Shown piece by piece: positions 8,944 through 16,784 of a DNA stretch of 59,363 bases; position 1 is the first letter of the stretch, and the number at the start of each line of letters is the position of its first letter. A model generated the notes under the pieces. The model saw only the letters and a list, made by a program, of their open reading frames with translations. It had not been told where the DNA came from and did no database searches. Source of the DNA: Cryomorphaceae bacterium (GTDB taxonomy: Bacteria > Bacteroidota > Bacteroidia > Flavobacteriales > Schleiferiaceae). Both the position numbers and the translations under genes were made by a program. The stretch spans positions 1-59,363 of the forward strand of contig SKIJ01000013.1 of assembly GCA_007116495.1 (NCBI GenBank). Reading direction: 5' to 3'.

Positions 8944-8951
8944 CAAATATA
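8944..8951 (-). promoter_or_regulatory. putative -7 element for the PorV/PorQ-like gene
   Basis: TATATTTG on the minus strand, 53 nt before the ATG at 8890. The -33 box is not clear. Confidence 0.55.
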
Positions 8952-9105
8952 TGTGGTAACAAGGATAATGGTTAAACGTTTTTAAGCGGGATTATTGTTT
9001 GCGATGATATTTTTTCTGAAAATTTCCAAATGTCGTTTTAATGCAAACTCTTAAAAGAACACGTAAAATAGACACGCATTTAATATTCCCGTAACATTAC
9101 AATTC

Positions 9106-9113
9106 TACTTTTG
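9106..9113 (+). promoter_or_regulatory. putative -7 element for the lipoprotein-porin operon
   Basis: TACTTTTG lies 18 nt before the ATG at 9132. A TTG triplet read as a start at 9111 is part of this element, so translation is more likely to start at 9132. Confidence 0.55.
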
Positions 9114-9131
9114 TCGCGTAATAAAATCGAT

Positions 9132-9746
9132 ATGCGTTACTTAACCATCTGCTTGATTGTACTGGGGCTTACTAATTGCACCAAAGATCGCGAGTTCGAC
9201 GACATTCAACTATCTATCAATGGTGACCTGTCGGTTTTGCACCACTGGCACTTCAACAATGCAATTGACATAAACGATTTATTGGTTGCTGACTACAGTG
9301 TTGACTTTGCTTTTATTGAGGTGGAAGCCATTCGATGGGACGAAGATGACGATGGCACAGAACTGAACTTACTCGATGGTTTTGAAGCGGGAAATGTTTT
9401 ACGCATCAGAAACCCATCTCAACACATTGACTTGGTATTTCCCACCATAGGTTACGAAAGCATTTTCTTGAGTTTTGCCACCAGGCGAACCAACAACGGT
9501 GCGCAAAAACAACACATATCCTACGCCATAGATGGTAATTCATTTACCGAAATGGGCATTGAAGAGGTGACTAAAGACATCCAAACGGAATGGCACGTTC
9601 ACACATTTGATTTAAGTCACTTACCATCATTTAATAATCGAAATGAAGTTCGCATCCGCATCCGCTTTTCAGAAGGCAATAATGGCGACAGCGGCAACAA
9701 CCGATTCGACAACATCTCCATTCTCGGTTCGCCCATAACAGAATAA
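9132..9746 (+). CDS. lipoprotein with jelly-roll-like domain
   Basis: A 204-residue lipoprotein: the signal sequence MRYLTICLIVLGLTNC ends in lipobox LTNC (Cys16), so it is probably anchored in the membrane by a lipidated Cys. The mature part contains GNVLRIRNPS, YESIFLSFATRRTNNGAQ and WHVHTFDLSHLP, a pattern seen in beta-sandwich domains appended to secreted nucleases and other exported proteins of Bacteroidota. No catalytic residues are recognised. It lies 6 bp before the next gene and heads an operon with the propeller protein and the porin. The function is unknown; binding of a polymer at the cell surface is a guess. Confidence 0.75.
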   Translation: MRYLTICLIVLGLTNCTKDREFDDIQLSINGDLSVLHHWHFNNAIDINDLLVADYSVDFAFIEVEAIRWDEDDDGTELNLLDGFEAGNVLRIRNPSQHIDLVFPTIGYESIFLSFATRRTNNGAQKQHISYAIDGNSFTEMGIEEVTKDIQTEWHVHTFDLSHLPSFNNRNEVRIRIRFSEGNNGDSGNNRFDNISILGSPITE

Positions 9747-9752
9747 TCATTT

Positions 9753-10469
9753 ATGCGCTTATTATTCATCATTGTCATTGGGTTAAGTACATATACTTTA
9801 TCGGCGCAAAAACCACCCAAACTCAAACCATTCGGTTACATTCACATCGATGTCCCTGAACCCTCAGATATCATTGCAAACCCCTTCAAGCCCAATCACT
9901 TTTTTGTGGTTAGTGACGATGGGTTTCTCTTTGAAATGAATCGAGACGGGAAAATAACCCGCAAAGCTGATTTCACCGGAATCGATTGCGAAGGCGTTTA
10001 TGCCAACGACACTGCCATTTTTGTAGTGGAAGAATACACCCGAAAAATTCGCGTATTTGATTACGCAAGTTTATCGTTGCAGCAAACCGCCATCTTTCCC
10101 TACAGTGGTGGACGCAACAAGGGATACGAATCCATCACCTACAATGAAGTCCGGCAGCGCTTCTTAATGATCACCGAAAAAGACCCCATCTACTTGGTCG
10201 AACTCGACAAAGATCTTAACCGCGTCAACGAAGTATATCTGGAAGGCATTGCCAGAGATATTTCGGCCGCTACTTGGTACGACAATCATGTGTGGCTATT
10301 GAGCGATGAAGACATGGAGGTCATAAAGCTCAATCCCAACAACTATCAAGAAATCATGCGCTGGCGCATTCCAATCATCAATCCGGAAGGTATATGCTTC
10401 TACGACAACCGAATGTTCATCCTCTCCGACGATATGGAGCGACTGTATGAATTCCCCATTCCTCAATAA
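9753..10469 (+). CDS. SdiA-regulated-type beta-propeller protein
   Basis: A 238-residue exported protein with signal peptide MRLLFIIVIGLSTYTLSAQ. The repeated blades (EPSDIIANPFKPNHFFVVSDDG, DFTGIDCEGV, YESITYNEVRQRFLMITEKDP, WLLSDEDMEVIKL, INPEGICFYDNRMFILSDD) follow the SdiA-regulated/YjiK domain, a six-bladed propeller related to esterase-like phytases. A role in phosphate-ester chemistry or ligand binding is possible, but no activity can be assigned. It is separated from the following porin by one base, so the two are probably translationally coupled. Confidence 0.8.
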   Translation: MRLLFIIVIGLSTYTLSAQKPPKLKPFGYIHIDVPEPSDIIANPFKPNHFFVVSDDGFLFEMNRDGKITRKADFTGIDCEGVYANDTAIFVVEEYTRKIRVFDYASLSLQQTAIFPYSGGRNKGYESITYNEVRQRFLMITEKDPIYLVELDKDLNRVNEVYLEGIARDISAATWYDNHVWLLSDEDMEVIKLNPNNYQEIMRWRIPIINPEGICFYDNRMFILSDDMERLYEFPIPQ

Positions 10470-10470
10470 C

Positions 10471-11655
10471 ATGTCTGCATACAAACGCATTTCAATAACC
10501 ATTGCGCTGTTTTTTATCGGCGTCAACTTTGCTCATGCACAGGTAACCATCAGCGACGGTCGACACGTAATGGAGATTTCCGGTGGCATATCGACGTATT
10601 ACAACCAGCGCTTTCTTAAACCAACCAGCGACAACCGCAATAAGGATCGCTTTCGACTGAGGGATGCGCAAATTCAGATAGAGGGCCGTATTGGCAACCT
10701 ATACGAGTACGAATTACAGGTCGACTTTGTGGATTTGGCCTCGTTTGCCACCGGTGAAATAGACCCGGAAAATCCCGGATTGATGGACGCCTACATTCGC
10801 TACAAGGGACTTAAATTTGTTGATGTTCAAGTGGGATACGGAAAACTCTACTATTCCAGAAGCTCGTTGACACCTTTTACTCGTACCCCATACTGGCAAC
10901 GAGCACAAATTGTGAGAGGTAACATGTTTAGCCGCCGCGATGTGGGTATTACCTTGATGAAAAACGTTTGGCGACAACGCATCAACATGTACGCCGGGGT
11001 ATATACCGGTTTGGGAGAAATCACCCTTCGCGGCGACAACGATGCCAGTGGTGGATTGGAATACGTTGGTCGGGTTGACGTGGCCTATCCGACCCGCTTT
11101 CGCTACCGCGACATCGACGATCGCGTCACACCCATTCCTATGTTTAGCGTAGGATTTAATGGCCGTTATGCCGAGAAAAATTTACCCGATGGAAGAAGCT
11201 TTCCCGCGTTTTCCACCGGAGAATTTGGGCTGAAAGTTATTAATGGTGAACGCTACGCCTACGGGTTAGACGCCGCTTTTATGTACATGGGCTTTTCGGG
11301 CAGTTTTGAAATCCACCAAATGCGAATGATTCCTCAAAACGCAAACGACCCATTGTTTCAAGGCTTTTTACCGGAGCAAACCAACGGCTATATTCTCGCC
11401 GGAGGGAATGTCTCGCAACTCAACTATTTCTCCAAAAAGCTAAAATCCATTATTTCCGTCCGCTACGAAGAACTGGATCTAAGCGATCTTATTCCTGGTA
11501 AATCCCAACGATTATCTGCTGCATTGGCCTACCAAATACGTGGCTTCGACTCTATGATTAAGTTTCAATACTTCCAAATATTAGCCGAAGAAACCATTGA
11601 TCCCATCCGCTGGACCGAACAATTCCGCATTGGCTGGCAACTCAATTTCAAGTAA
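10471..11655 (+). CDS. OprO/OprP-like porin
   Basis: A 394-residue outer membrane barrel. Signal peptide MSAYKRISITIALFFIGVNFAHAQ (start 10471, directly after the previous stop). Early residues give RFRLRDAQIQIEGRIGNLYEYELQVDF, the phosphate-selective porin O/P family signature, followed by MDAYIRYKG, VQVGYGKLYYSRSSLTPFTRTPYWQRA and alternating strands to the C-terminal WQLNFK. Family members pass phosphate, polyphosphate or other anions through the outer membrane. Co-transcription with the propeller protein and proximity to a phospholipase D-type exoenzyme would fit uptake of released phosphate, but specificity is not readable. Confidence 0.88.
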   Translation: MSAYKRISITIALFFIGVNFAHAQVTISDGRHVMEISGGISTYYNQRFLKPTSDNRNKDRFRLRDAQIQIEGRIGNLYEYELQVDFVDLASFATGEIDPENPGLMDAYIRYKGLKFVDVQVGYGKLYYSRSSLTPFTRTPYWQRAQIVRGNMFSRRDVGITLMKNVWRQRINMYAGVYTGLGEITLRGDNDASGGLEYVGRVDVAYPTRFRYRDIDDRVTPIPMFSVGFNGRYAEKNLPDGRSFPAFSTGEFGLKVINGERYAYGLDAAFMYMGFSGSFEIHQMRMIPQNANDPLFQGFLPEQTNGYILAGGNVSQLNYFSKKLKSIISVRYEELDLSDLIPGKSQRLSAALAYQIRGFDSMIKFQYFQILAEETIDPIRWTEQFRIGWQLNFK

Positions 11656-11686
11656 AATAATCACACGAGCGTAACATTTCTTTCAC

Positions 11687-11694
11687 GAACTTTG
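11687..11694 (+). promoter_or_regulatory. weak -7-like element before the PLD gene
   Basis: GAACTTTG matches seven of eight positions of TAnnTTTG and lies 18 nt before the ATG at 11713. Low support. Confidence 0.3.
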
Positions 11695-11712
11695 CGGCCT
11701 AATAAATTCAAA

Positions 11713-13953
11713 ATGATGAAGAGAGCTTTCTTGGCGTTGAGCCTATTGTCGTTGGTTTTTACCACCCATACATTTGCCCAGCAAACCATCGCGCAAGCAC
11801 GTAACTTAGGCGTTGGCAATACCGTAACCGTTACAGGGATTGTCACTGCCGATAGCACCCTTTACCCCGGCAGCGGAGTCACCATTTACTTTCAAGACAA
11901 CACCGCCGGACTTTCAGCCTTTAATCCCGGCACACTACTAAGCGGCGTTCGTCAAGGGGATAGCATTGAAATCACCGGCGAACTGTCTCAGTTTAATCAA
12001 CTCCTGCAAATCAGTCCGGTTAATTCCGTGAATATTCTCAGCAGCAACAACGCGCTTCCGGCGCCCATAAGCGTTACCCTCAGCAACGGCTGGGTACAAC
12101 AATACGAATGCATGCTGGTGGAAGTGAGCGGCGTCACCGTCAGCGGCACGGGCACCTTCTCCGGCAACACCAACTACAACATCACCGATGGCAGCAATAC
12201 ACGCGAGATTCGCATCAACAACCGCACGCCGCTTGTAGGCACCCCCATCCCCGGATCACTGGTAAACATTACCGGGATTATGAGTCGCTTTATTGGCACC
12301 TACCAATTGCTGCCACGCTACACCACCGACATCAACCAAGGTGCCGGTCCGCAAATCATTTCCGATATTGAGCAGAGCAACATCGCTACCACCTCATTCG
12401 ATTTATCCTTTGAAACCCAAGACCCGGGCACAACCATTTTCTATTACGGTACCAACGCCTTAATGAATCAACCGCCCGTGGTCAACGCCAATCTAACCAC
12501 CTCACACAGCGAAACCCTCAGCGGATTGCAACCCGGACGCATTTACTTCGCCCAAGCCGCTTCCGTCGACGCGCAAGGCGACACCTCTCTTTCGCCCATG
12601 CGCGTGTTTGCTACCCAATCGCTTTCCAGCGGCGACATGAAGGCCTTCTTCATCACCGAGCCCGATACCTCTGTGGCGCGCTTTGGCAACGCCGTATACA
12701 CCGGTAGCTCGATCATCGACACGCTGATTGCTTACGTTGACAATGCACAAAGCACCATCGATATTGCCATTTACAACTGGAATAACAACGGAATTCCCGA
12801 CCTAGGCACCGCCCTCAACAATGCCGCCAATCGCGGGGTGCGCGTTCGCTTTATCACCGATGCGCAGACTGCTACCCTCGGGATGAATACGCTTTCTTCA
12901 TCCATACCCACGTTGCAAAGTCCTGTAGGCGCGGCATACGGGATCATGCACAACAAATTTGTGGTCATCGACGCTGAGTCTACCGACCCCAACCGCCCCA
13001 TCGTGTGGACCGGATCGACCAACTGGACCGTAGGACAACTTACCACCGACCCCAACAATACCGTGGTCATCCAAGACCAGTCCTTGGCACGCGCCTTCCA
13101 ATTGGAATTCCAAGAAATGTGGGGATCCAGTGGTAGTTTGCCCAATAGCATGAACAGCCGTTTTGGTCCCGACAAAAGCGATAACACCCCGCACTTGTTC
13201 AACATCAATGGCATTCGCGTGGAATTATATTTTAGTCCGACCGACAACGTCGAGGCCAACATCATCCGCGCTTTGGAAAGTGCCGATCAAGATTTACAGG
13301 TGGCTACGATGTTGATGACCAGAACGACTTTAGCAAACGCTCTGGCCGACAAACATAACGACGGTGTTTATACCGCAGCCATTCTCAACGACAACACCAC
13401 CACCGGCTCACAACCGGCGTGGAATATCCTCAGCTCAGAGCTGCCTTCCAGTCGTTTGTTTTTGAACAACCAGAACTACATCATGCACCACAAGTACGCC
13501 ATCGTGGATCAAAGCGCCCCACAAAGCGATCCGTTGGTAGTGACCGGGTCGCACAACTGGTCGAATGCAGCCAATCAGCGCAACGACGAAAACACCATCA
13601 TCATTTACGACGAGGTGATGGCCAATTTGTTCTTTCAAGACTGGGTGAAAATCTTCCGCGACAATGGCGGCACCGATATTTCGAATCTTTCCGGTGAGGA
13701 CTTTGGAATTAGCATTTCTCCCAATGTTCTTTACCCAAATCCAACCAGTGGTAATGCCACGTTGGACTTCACGGCTTATAACTCGGCGAGCATGCAGGTA
13801 TACGATCTTCAAGGGCGTATTCTCTATGCCCATCAACCGGGGAAAGGGGTGCAATCGATTGAGGTGCCTACGGCGCACTTACCGGCCGGGATGTACTTGG
13901 TGCGTTTGGAGACGGATGGGAAGGCAGAGGTGTTTCGGTTGGTGAAGAATTAA
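11713..13953 (+). CDS. secreted phospholipase D-type protein with T9SS sorting domain
   Basis: A 746-residue exported protein. Signal peptide MMKRAFLALSLLSLVFTTHTFAQ. Residues about 25-215 form two OB-fold-like units (VTVTGIVTAD, VEVSGVTVSG). A fibronectin-III-like stretch follows (about 225-310). The catalytic part has two HKD motifs, HNKFVVID at His413 and HHKYAIVD at His592, each with the downstream GSTNW or GSHNWS segment, so one chain carries a full PLD active site. The last ~75 residues (LYPNPTSGNATLDF) are a type A T9SS sorting domain. PLD-fold exoenzymes act on phospholipids or nucleic acids; the OB folds favour a nuclease, but this is inference. Codons are richer in GC than in its neighbours downstream. 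Confidence 0.92.
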   Translation: MMKRAFLALSLLSLVFTTHTFAQQTIAQARNLGVGNTVTVTGIVTADSTLYPGSGVTIYFQDNTAGLSAFNPGTLLSGVRQGDSIEITGELSQFNQLLQISPVNSVNILSSNNALPAPISVTLSNGWVQQYECMLVEVSGVTVSGTGTFSGNTNYNITDGSNTREIRINNRTPLVGTPIPGSLVNITGIMSRFIGTYQLLPRYTTDINQGAGPQIISDIEQSNIATTSFDLSFETQDPGTTIFYYGTNALMNQPPVVNANLTTSHSETLSGLQPGRIYFAQAASVDAQGDTSLSPMRVFATQSLSSGDMKAFFITEPDTSVARFGNAVYTGSSIIDTLIAYVDNAQSTIDIAIYNWNNNGIPDLGTALNNAANRGVRVRFITDAQTATLGMNTLSSSIPTLQSPVGAAYGIMHNKFVVIDAESTDPNRPIVWTGSTNWTVGQLTTDPNNTVVIQDQSLARAFQLEFQEMWGSSGSLPNSMNSRFGPDKSDNTPHLFNINGIRVELYFSPTDNVEANIIRALESADQDLQVATMLMTRTTLANALADKHNDGVYTAAILNDNTTTGSQPAWNILSSELPSSRLFLNNQNYIMHHKYAIVDQSAPQSDPLVVTGSHNWSNAANQRNDENTIIIYDEVMANLFFQDWVKIFRDNGGTDISNLSGEDFGISISPNVLYPNPTSGNATLDFTAYNSASMQVYDLQGRILYAHQPGKGVQSIEVPTAHLPAGMYLVRLETDGKAEVFRLVKN

Positions 13954-13961
13954 GGGGTGCA

Positions 13962-14452
13962 TAGAGGCACATATAAAGCATAGGGTTCGCTTCGCTCAGT
14001 TTTTTTTTGAACTACATAGGCACATAGAAGAACATAGAGCTCGCTGCGCTCACTTTTTAATACAAGGACACATAGAAAGTATAGTGTGTTCGCTGCGCTC
14101 AATTATTTTAGAATCACCAAGACACACATAGAACTACAAAGGCACACAAAGGTTTTCATGTAGTATTCTATGCTTCCTCATAATAGTTCTACATGTCCTT
14201 TTGATCTTCATCTTCTATGTGACCTAAAATAAACAGTGAGCGAAGCGAAATCTATGTGTACCTATGTGGTAAAAAACATAAGCGAAGCGAAATCTATGTG
14301 ACCTAAAATATACAATGAGCGAAGCGAAATCTATGTGTACCTATGTGCCTATGTGGTAAAAAACATAAGCGAAACAAAATCTATGTGACCTAAAATAAAC
14401 AATGAGCGAAGCGAAATCTATGTGTACCTATGTGCCTATGTGGTAAAAAAAA
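13962..14452. repeat. two-sided repeat cassette built on TGAGCGAAGCGAA
   Basis: A non-coding 490-bp block. The left half carries three copies of the reverse complement, TTCGC[T/G][T/G]CGCTCA-type 13-mers at 13986-13998, 14040-14052 and 14089-14101, each preceded by CATAGGCACATAG-like words. The right half carries the forward 13-mer TGAGCGAAGCGAA at 14237, 14316 and 14403, plus AAGCGAAGCGAA at about 14281. The two halves can pair with each other. No ORF with coding character runs through it. Confidence 0.85.
14214..14452 (+). repeat. three tandem units of 79, 87 and about 73 bp
   Basis: Units start at TCTATGTGACC at 14214, 14293 and 14380. Each reads CTATGTGACC-TAAAATAaACA-TGAGCGAAGCGAAA-TCTATGTGTACC-TATGTG-GTAAAAAA in order; unit 2 and 3 hold an additional CCTATGTG octamer. 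Differences between units are a few substitutions (for example GCGAAGC to GCGAAAC in unit 2). Confidence 0.9.
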
Positions 14453-14542
14453 ATGTATCTACCACATAAGCGCTTAGCTCCTATATCATCAAACATGACT
14501 ATATTGCACCTCCCTTATATCTCCAATCGCAAAACCATAGCA

Positions 14543-15298
14543 ATGAAGCAATTTTTTACTACCCTTATCTGTACATTTTCGTTTATCGCTTTCGCACAAC
14601 AAGACGTCGATACCTTCATTACGTATCCCGGCTGTGAGGATGCCAGCGACCTCGAAGACTGTTTTTTCGAGAAGGTTTATCTGCACATCGTTGATTCCTC
14701 TGAGTTGTTGAGCAATCTTGTTGAAAAGGACTCATTCACATTTGAAGCTGACGTTATTTTTGGCATTGACGGGTCGGTCTATGCCGTTGAGGTTGTCAAA
14801 CCAGTCGACCCGGCATTTGATGAAGAAGCTGTTCGCGTCATTGAATCGTTACCCCGTGTTCAACCCGCCGTAAAGGATGGAAAAAATATTTCTTTACAGG
14901 TTACCATCCCCATCCATTACAAAACAGACGACAAAGACAAGGTTTTGAAATACGCCTACGTAGAGAAAAAACCCGTTTTTCCCGGTTGTGAAGATGAGGA
15001 CTCGGAAGATGATAAATTAACGTGTTTTAACCAAAAAATGATGAGCCACGTTGCAAAAAACTTCAAGTTTCCCGACGAAGCAAGAAGAGACAAGGCCGAA
15101 GGTGTTACCGTGGCAACCTTCATCATTGAAAGAGACGGCTCCGTTTCCGGTGTCAGGATCTTACGCTCGGTACACCCGGCACTCGACGCAGAAACCATTC
15201 GCGTAATGGAGCTGCTCCCAACCTTTACCCCTGCTACGCAACGCGGAAAACCGGTGCGCATGCAGTACAACATGCCCATCAACGCGAAAATCAATTGA
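14543..15298 (+). CDS. exported protein with two TonB C-terminal-like domains
   Basis: A 251-residue protein with signal peptide MKQFFTTLICTFSFIAFAQQ (start 14543). Two similar units follow, each starting with a [YF]PGCED motif (about 29 and 147) and containing the TonB_C pattern of the type FEADVIFGIDGSVYAVEVVKPVDPAFDEEAVRVIESLP and TFIIERDGSVSGVRILRSVHPALDAETIRVMELLP. A normal TonB has an N-terminal membrane anchor and a Pro-rich linker; both are absent. So it is a soluble or loosely bound periplasmic protein rather than an energy transducer. It lies behind the repeat cassette and faces the HD gene. Its partner is unknown. Confidence 0.8.
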   Translation: MKQFFTTLICTFSFIAFAQQDVDTFITYPGCEDASDLEDCFFEKVYLHIVDSSELLSNLVEKDSFTFEADVIFGIDGSVYAVEVVKPVDPAFDEEAVRVIESLPRVQPAVKDGKNISLQVTIPIHYKTDDKDKVLKYAYVEKKPVFPGCEDEDSEDDKLTCFNQKMMSHVAKNFKFPDEARRDKAEGVTVATFIIERDGSVSGVRILRSVHPALDAETIRVMELLPTFTPATQRGKPVRMQYNMPINAKIN

Positions 15299-15458
15299 GA
15301 AAAATGCTGCCGGGTTTTGGCTTTTTAGATCTTAGCTATTTGCTTTGAGCGTTTACGTGTTGCGTGTTGGTTACGCTACAATCAAAGTGACAAATGTGGT
15401 TGATATGGGAGGGTTGTCGACGTTGAGAGTCATTGCCAAAATAAGAAAAAGGTGACCA

Positions 15459-15494
15459 AGCGAAGAAAACCTATTTAGCGAAGAAAACCTATTT
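15459..15494. repeat. tandem pair of an 18-bp direct repeat
   Basis: AGCGAAGAAAACCTATTT occurs twice without a spacer (15459-15476 and 15477-15494), between convergent genes. The unit resembles AGCGAAG-CGAAATCTATGT of the cassette 1 kb upstream, so it may be a diverged relative. Confidence 0.8.
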
Positions 15495-15502
15495 CATGAG
15501 GC

Positions 15503-16750
15503 TCATTTTACATTTTTCTTTCCACCAGCCGGATAACACAAATAATACTGCCTGAACGTCCGACTAAACGCCTGAATATCCATGATATGCGCGTCATCGG
15601 CGATGGGTGTAATGGAACCATCGGACTCCAATAGCGAAATGGAAACGGTTTCGGTGTTGTAGGCGCGGTTTTCAATGGCTCCGGAGAACACAACGTACGA
15701 CATGGCGACATCGGGTAGTCCCAAGGCCTTCTTTGCGCGTAGCTTGTAGGCGTCAACCTCCTCTAATGAAAACGGCTGGTCGCGAAGCCTTACCTTGAGT
15801 AAATCTCGGTCTATGAGTCGGCGCGACAGCTCGGCTAACATGGCATCGGAATGGGACATCCACCCCTTGATGGCCGACAGAATATCGACATCGTCTAAAC
15901 GGGCATATAAATCCAATTTACCGGACAACTGTTCTACAGACAGTCTATTATTGATCATATAGTGCAGCGCTTCCGAACAGGGCACCTCTTCGCCCGCCTC
16001 ACTTAAAAAGCGTGCACGTTCAAGGATACGCACCAGCAAATATTCTGCACTCAGCACTGTTTTGTGCAGATACACCTGCCAGTACATCAGTCGGCGCGCC
16101 ACCAAAAACTTTTCGATGGAATACACCGCTTTGGCGTCTACAACCAATTGTCCATTGGCCACATTCAACATAGAAATCAAACGCTCGGTATTGACCATCC
16201 CTTCGGAAACACCGGTGAAAAAACTATCGCGGCGCAGGTAATCGAGACGATCCATATCGAGCTGACTGCTCACCAGTTGGTGAAGAAAGGGCTTGTTGTA
16301 AGTATTGTTAAAAATGGAAATGGCCAAATCCAGTTTTCCGTTGTACTGTTGATTCAGTGCATGCATGAACAAAAGCGAAATGTCCTCGTGGTGCACATTA
16401 ATCAAGGTATGCTCCAGTGTATGGGAAAATGGTCCATGACCAATATCGTGAAGCATGATGGCAATAAGCACCCCTTCCTCTTCTTCTTCAGAGATATCGT
16501 GGCCCTTTTGGCGCAGAACGGAAATGGCTTGTCGGGTGATGTGGGTAGCACCAAGCGCATGGTGAAAACGGGTATGAGTAGCACCGGGATAGACCAAATA
16601 CGTCAGTGCTGTTTGGGAAATCCTCCGCAAACGCTGCATCCACGGGTGCTCCATTAGGTTGGCCAGAAGCCCCTCGGGAATGTGTACAAAGCCGTAAACC
16701 GGGTCGTTGAGCGTCTTAAATTTTTGGTAAGTTGACGAGCGGGCCTCCAT
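15503..16750 (-). CDS. HD superfamily phosphohydrolase
   Basis: A 415-residue protein of the COG1078/SAMHD1-like HD family, probable metal-dependent (d)NTP phosphohydrolase in the cytoplasm. The start at 16750 gives MEARSSTYQKFKTLNDPVYG, the usual N-terminus. The HD core is visible as THTRFHHALGATH (about 58-70) and IAIMLHDIGHGPFSHTLEH (about 97-115, His101-Asp102), with a later Asp in SQLDMDRLDYLRRDSFFTG. The protein runs divergently from porX with only 34 bp between the two start codons, so their promoters must overlap. Its natural substrate is not known. Confidence 0.92.
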   Translation of the reverse strand: MEARSSTYQKFKTLNDPVYGFVHIPEGLLANLMEHPWMQRLRRISQTALTYLVYPGATHTRFHHALGATHITRQAISVLRQKGHDISEEEEEGVLIAIMLHDIGHGPFSHTLEHTLINVHHEDISLLFMHALNQQYNGKLDLAISIFNNTYNKPFLHQLVSSQLDMDRLDYLRRDSFFTGVSEGMVNTERLISMLNVANGQLVVDAKAVYSIEKFLVARRLMYWQVYLHKTVLSAEYLLVRILERARFLSEAGEEVPCSEALHYMINNRLSVEQLSGKLDLYARLDDVDILSAIKGWMSHSDAMLAELSRRLIDRDLLKVRLRDQPFSLEEVDAYKLRAKKALGLPDVAMSYVVFSGAIENRAYNTETVSISLLESDGSITPIADDAHIMDIQAFSRTFRQYYLCYPAGGKKNVK

Positions 16751-16769
16751 ATCGAATCGTTTAAAATTG

Positions 16770-16777
16770 TATCTTCG
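16770..16777 (+). promoter_or_regulatory. putative -7 element of porX
   Basis: TATCTTCG differs from TAnnTTTG at one position, followed by CA as is usual, 7 nt before the ATG at 16785. The divergent HD gene may use TAATATTG on the other strand at 16778-16785, overlapping the porX start. Confidence 0.5.
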
Positions 16778-16784
16778 CAATATT

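Noticed and set aside
12502-13878. Several long minus-strand frames inside the PLD gene
   Set aside because: They are shadows caused by the codon pattern of the plus-strand gene, which has clear HKD motifs.
13962-14452. CRISPR array
   Set aside because: Units are joined without unique spacers, vary in length and are partly inverted; no cas gene is present in the window.
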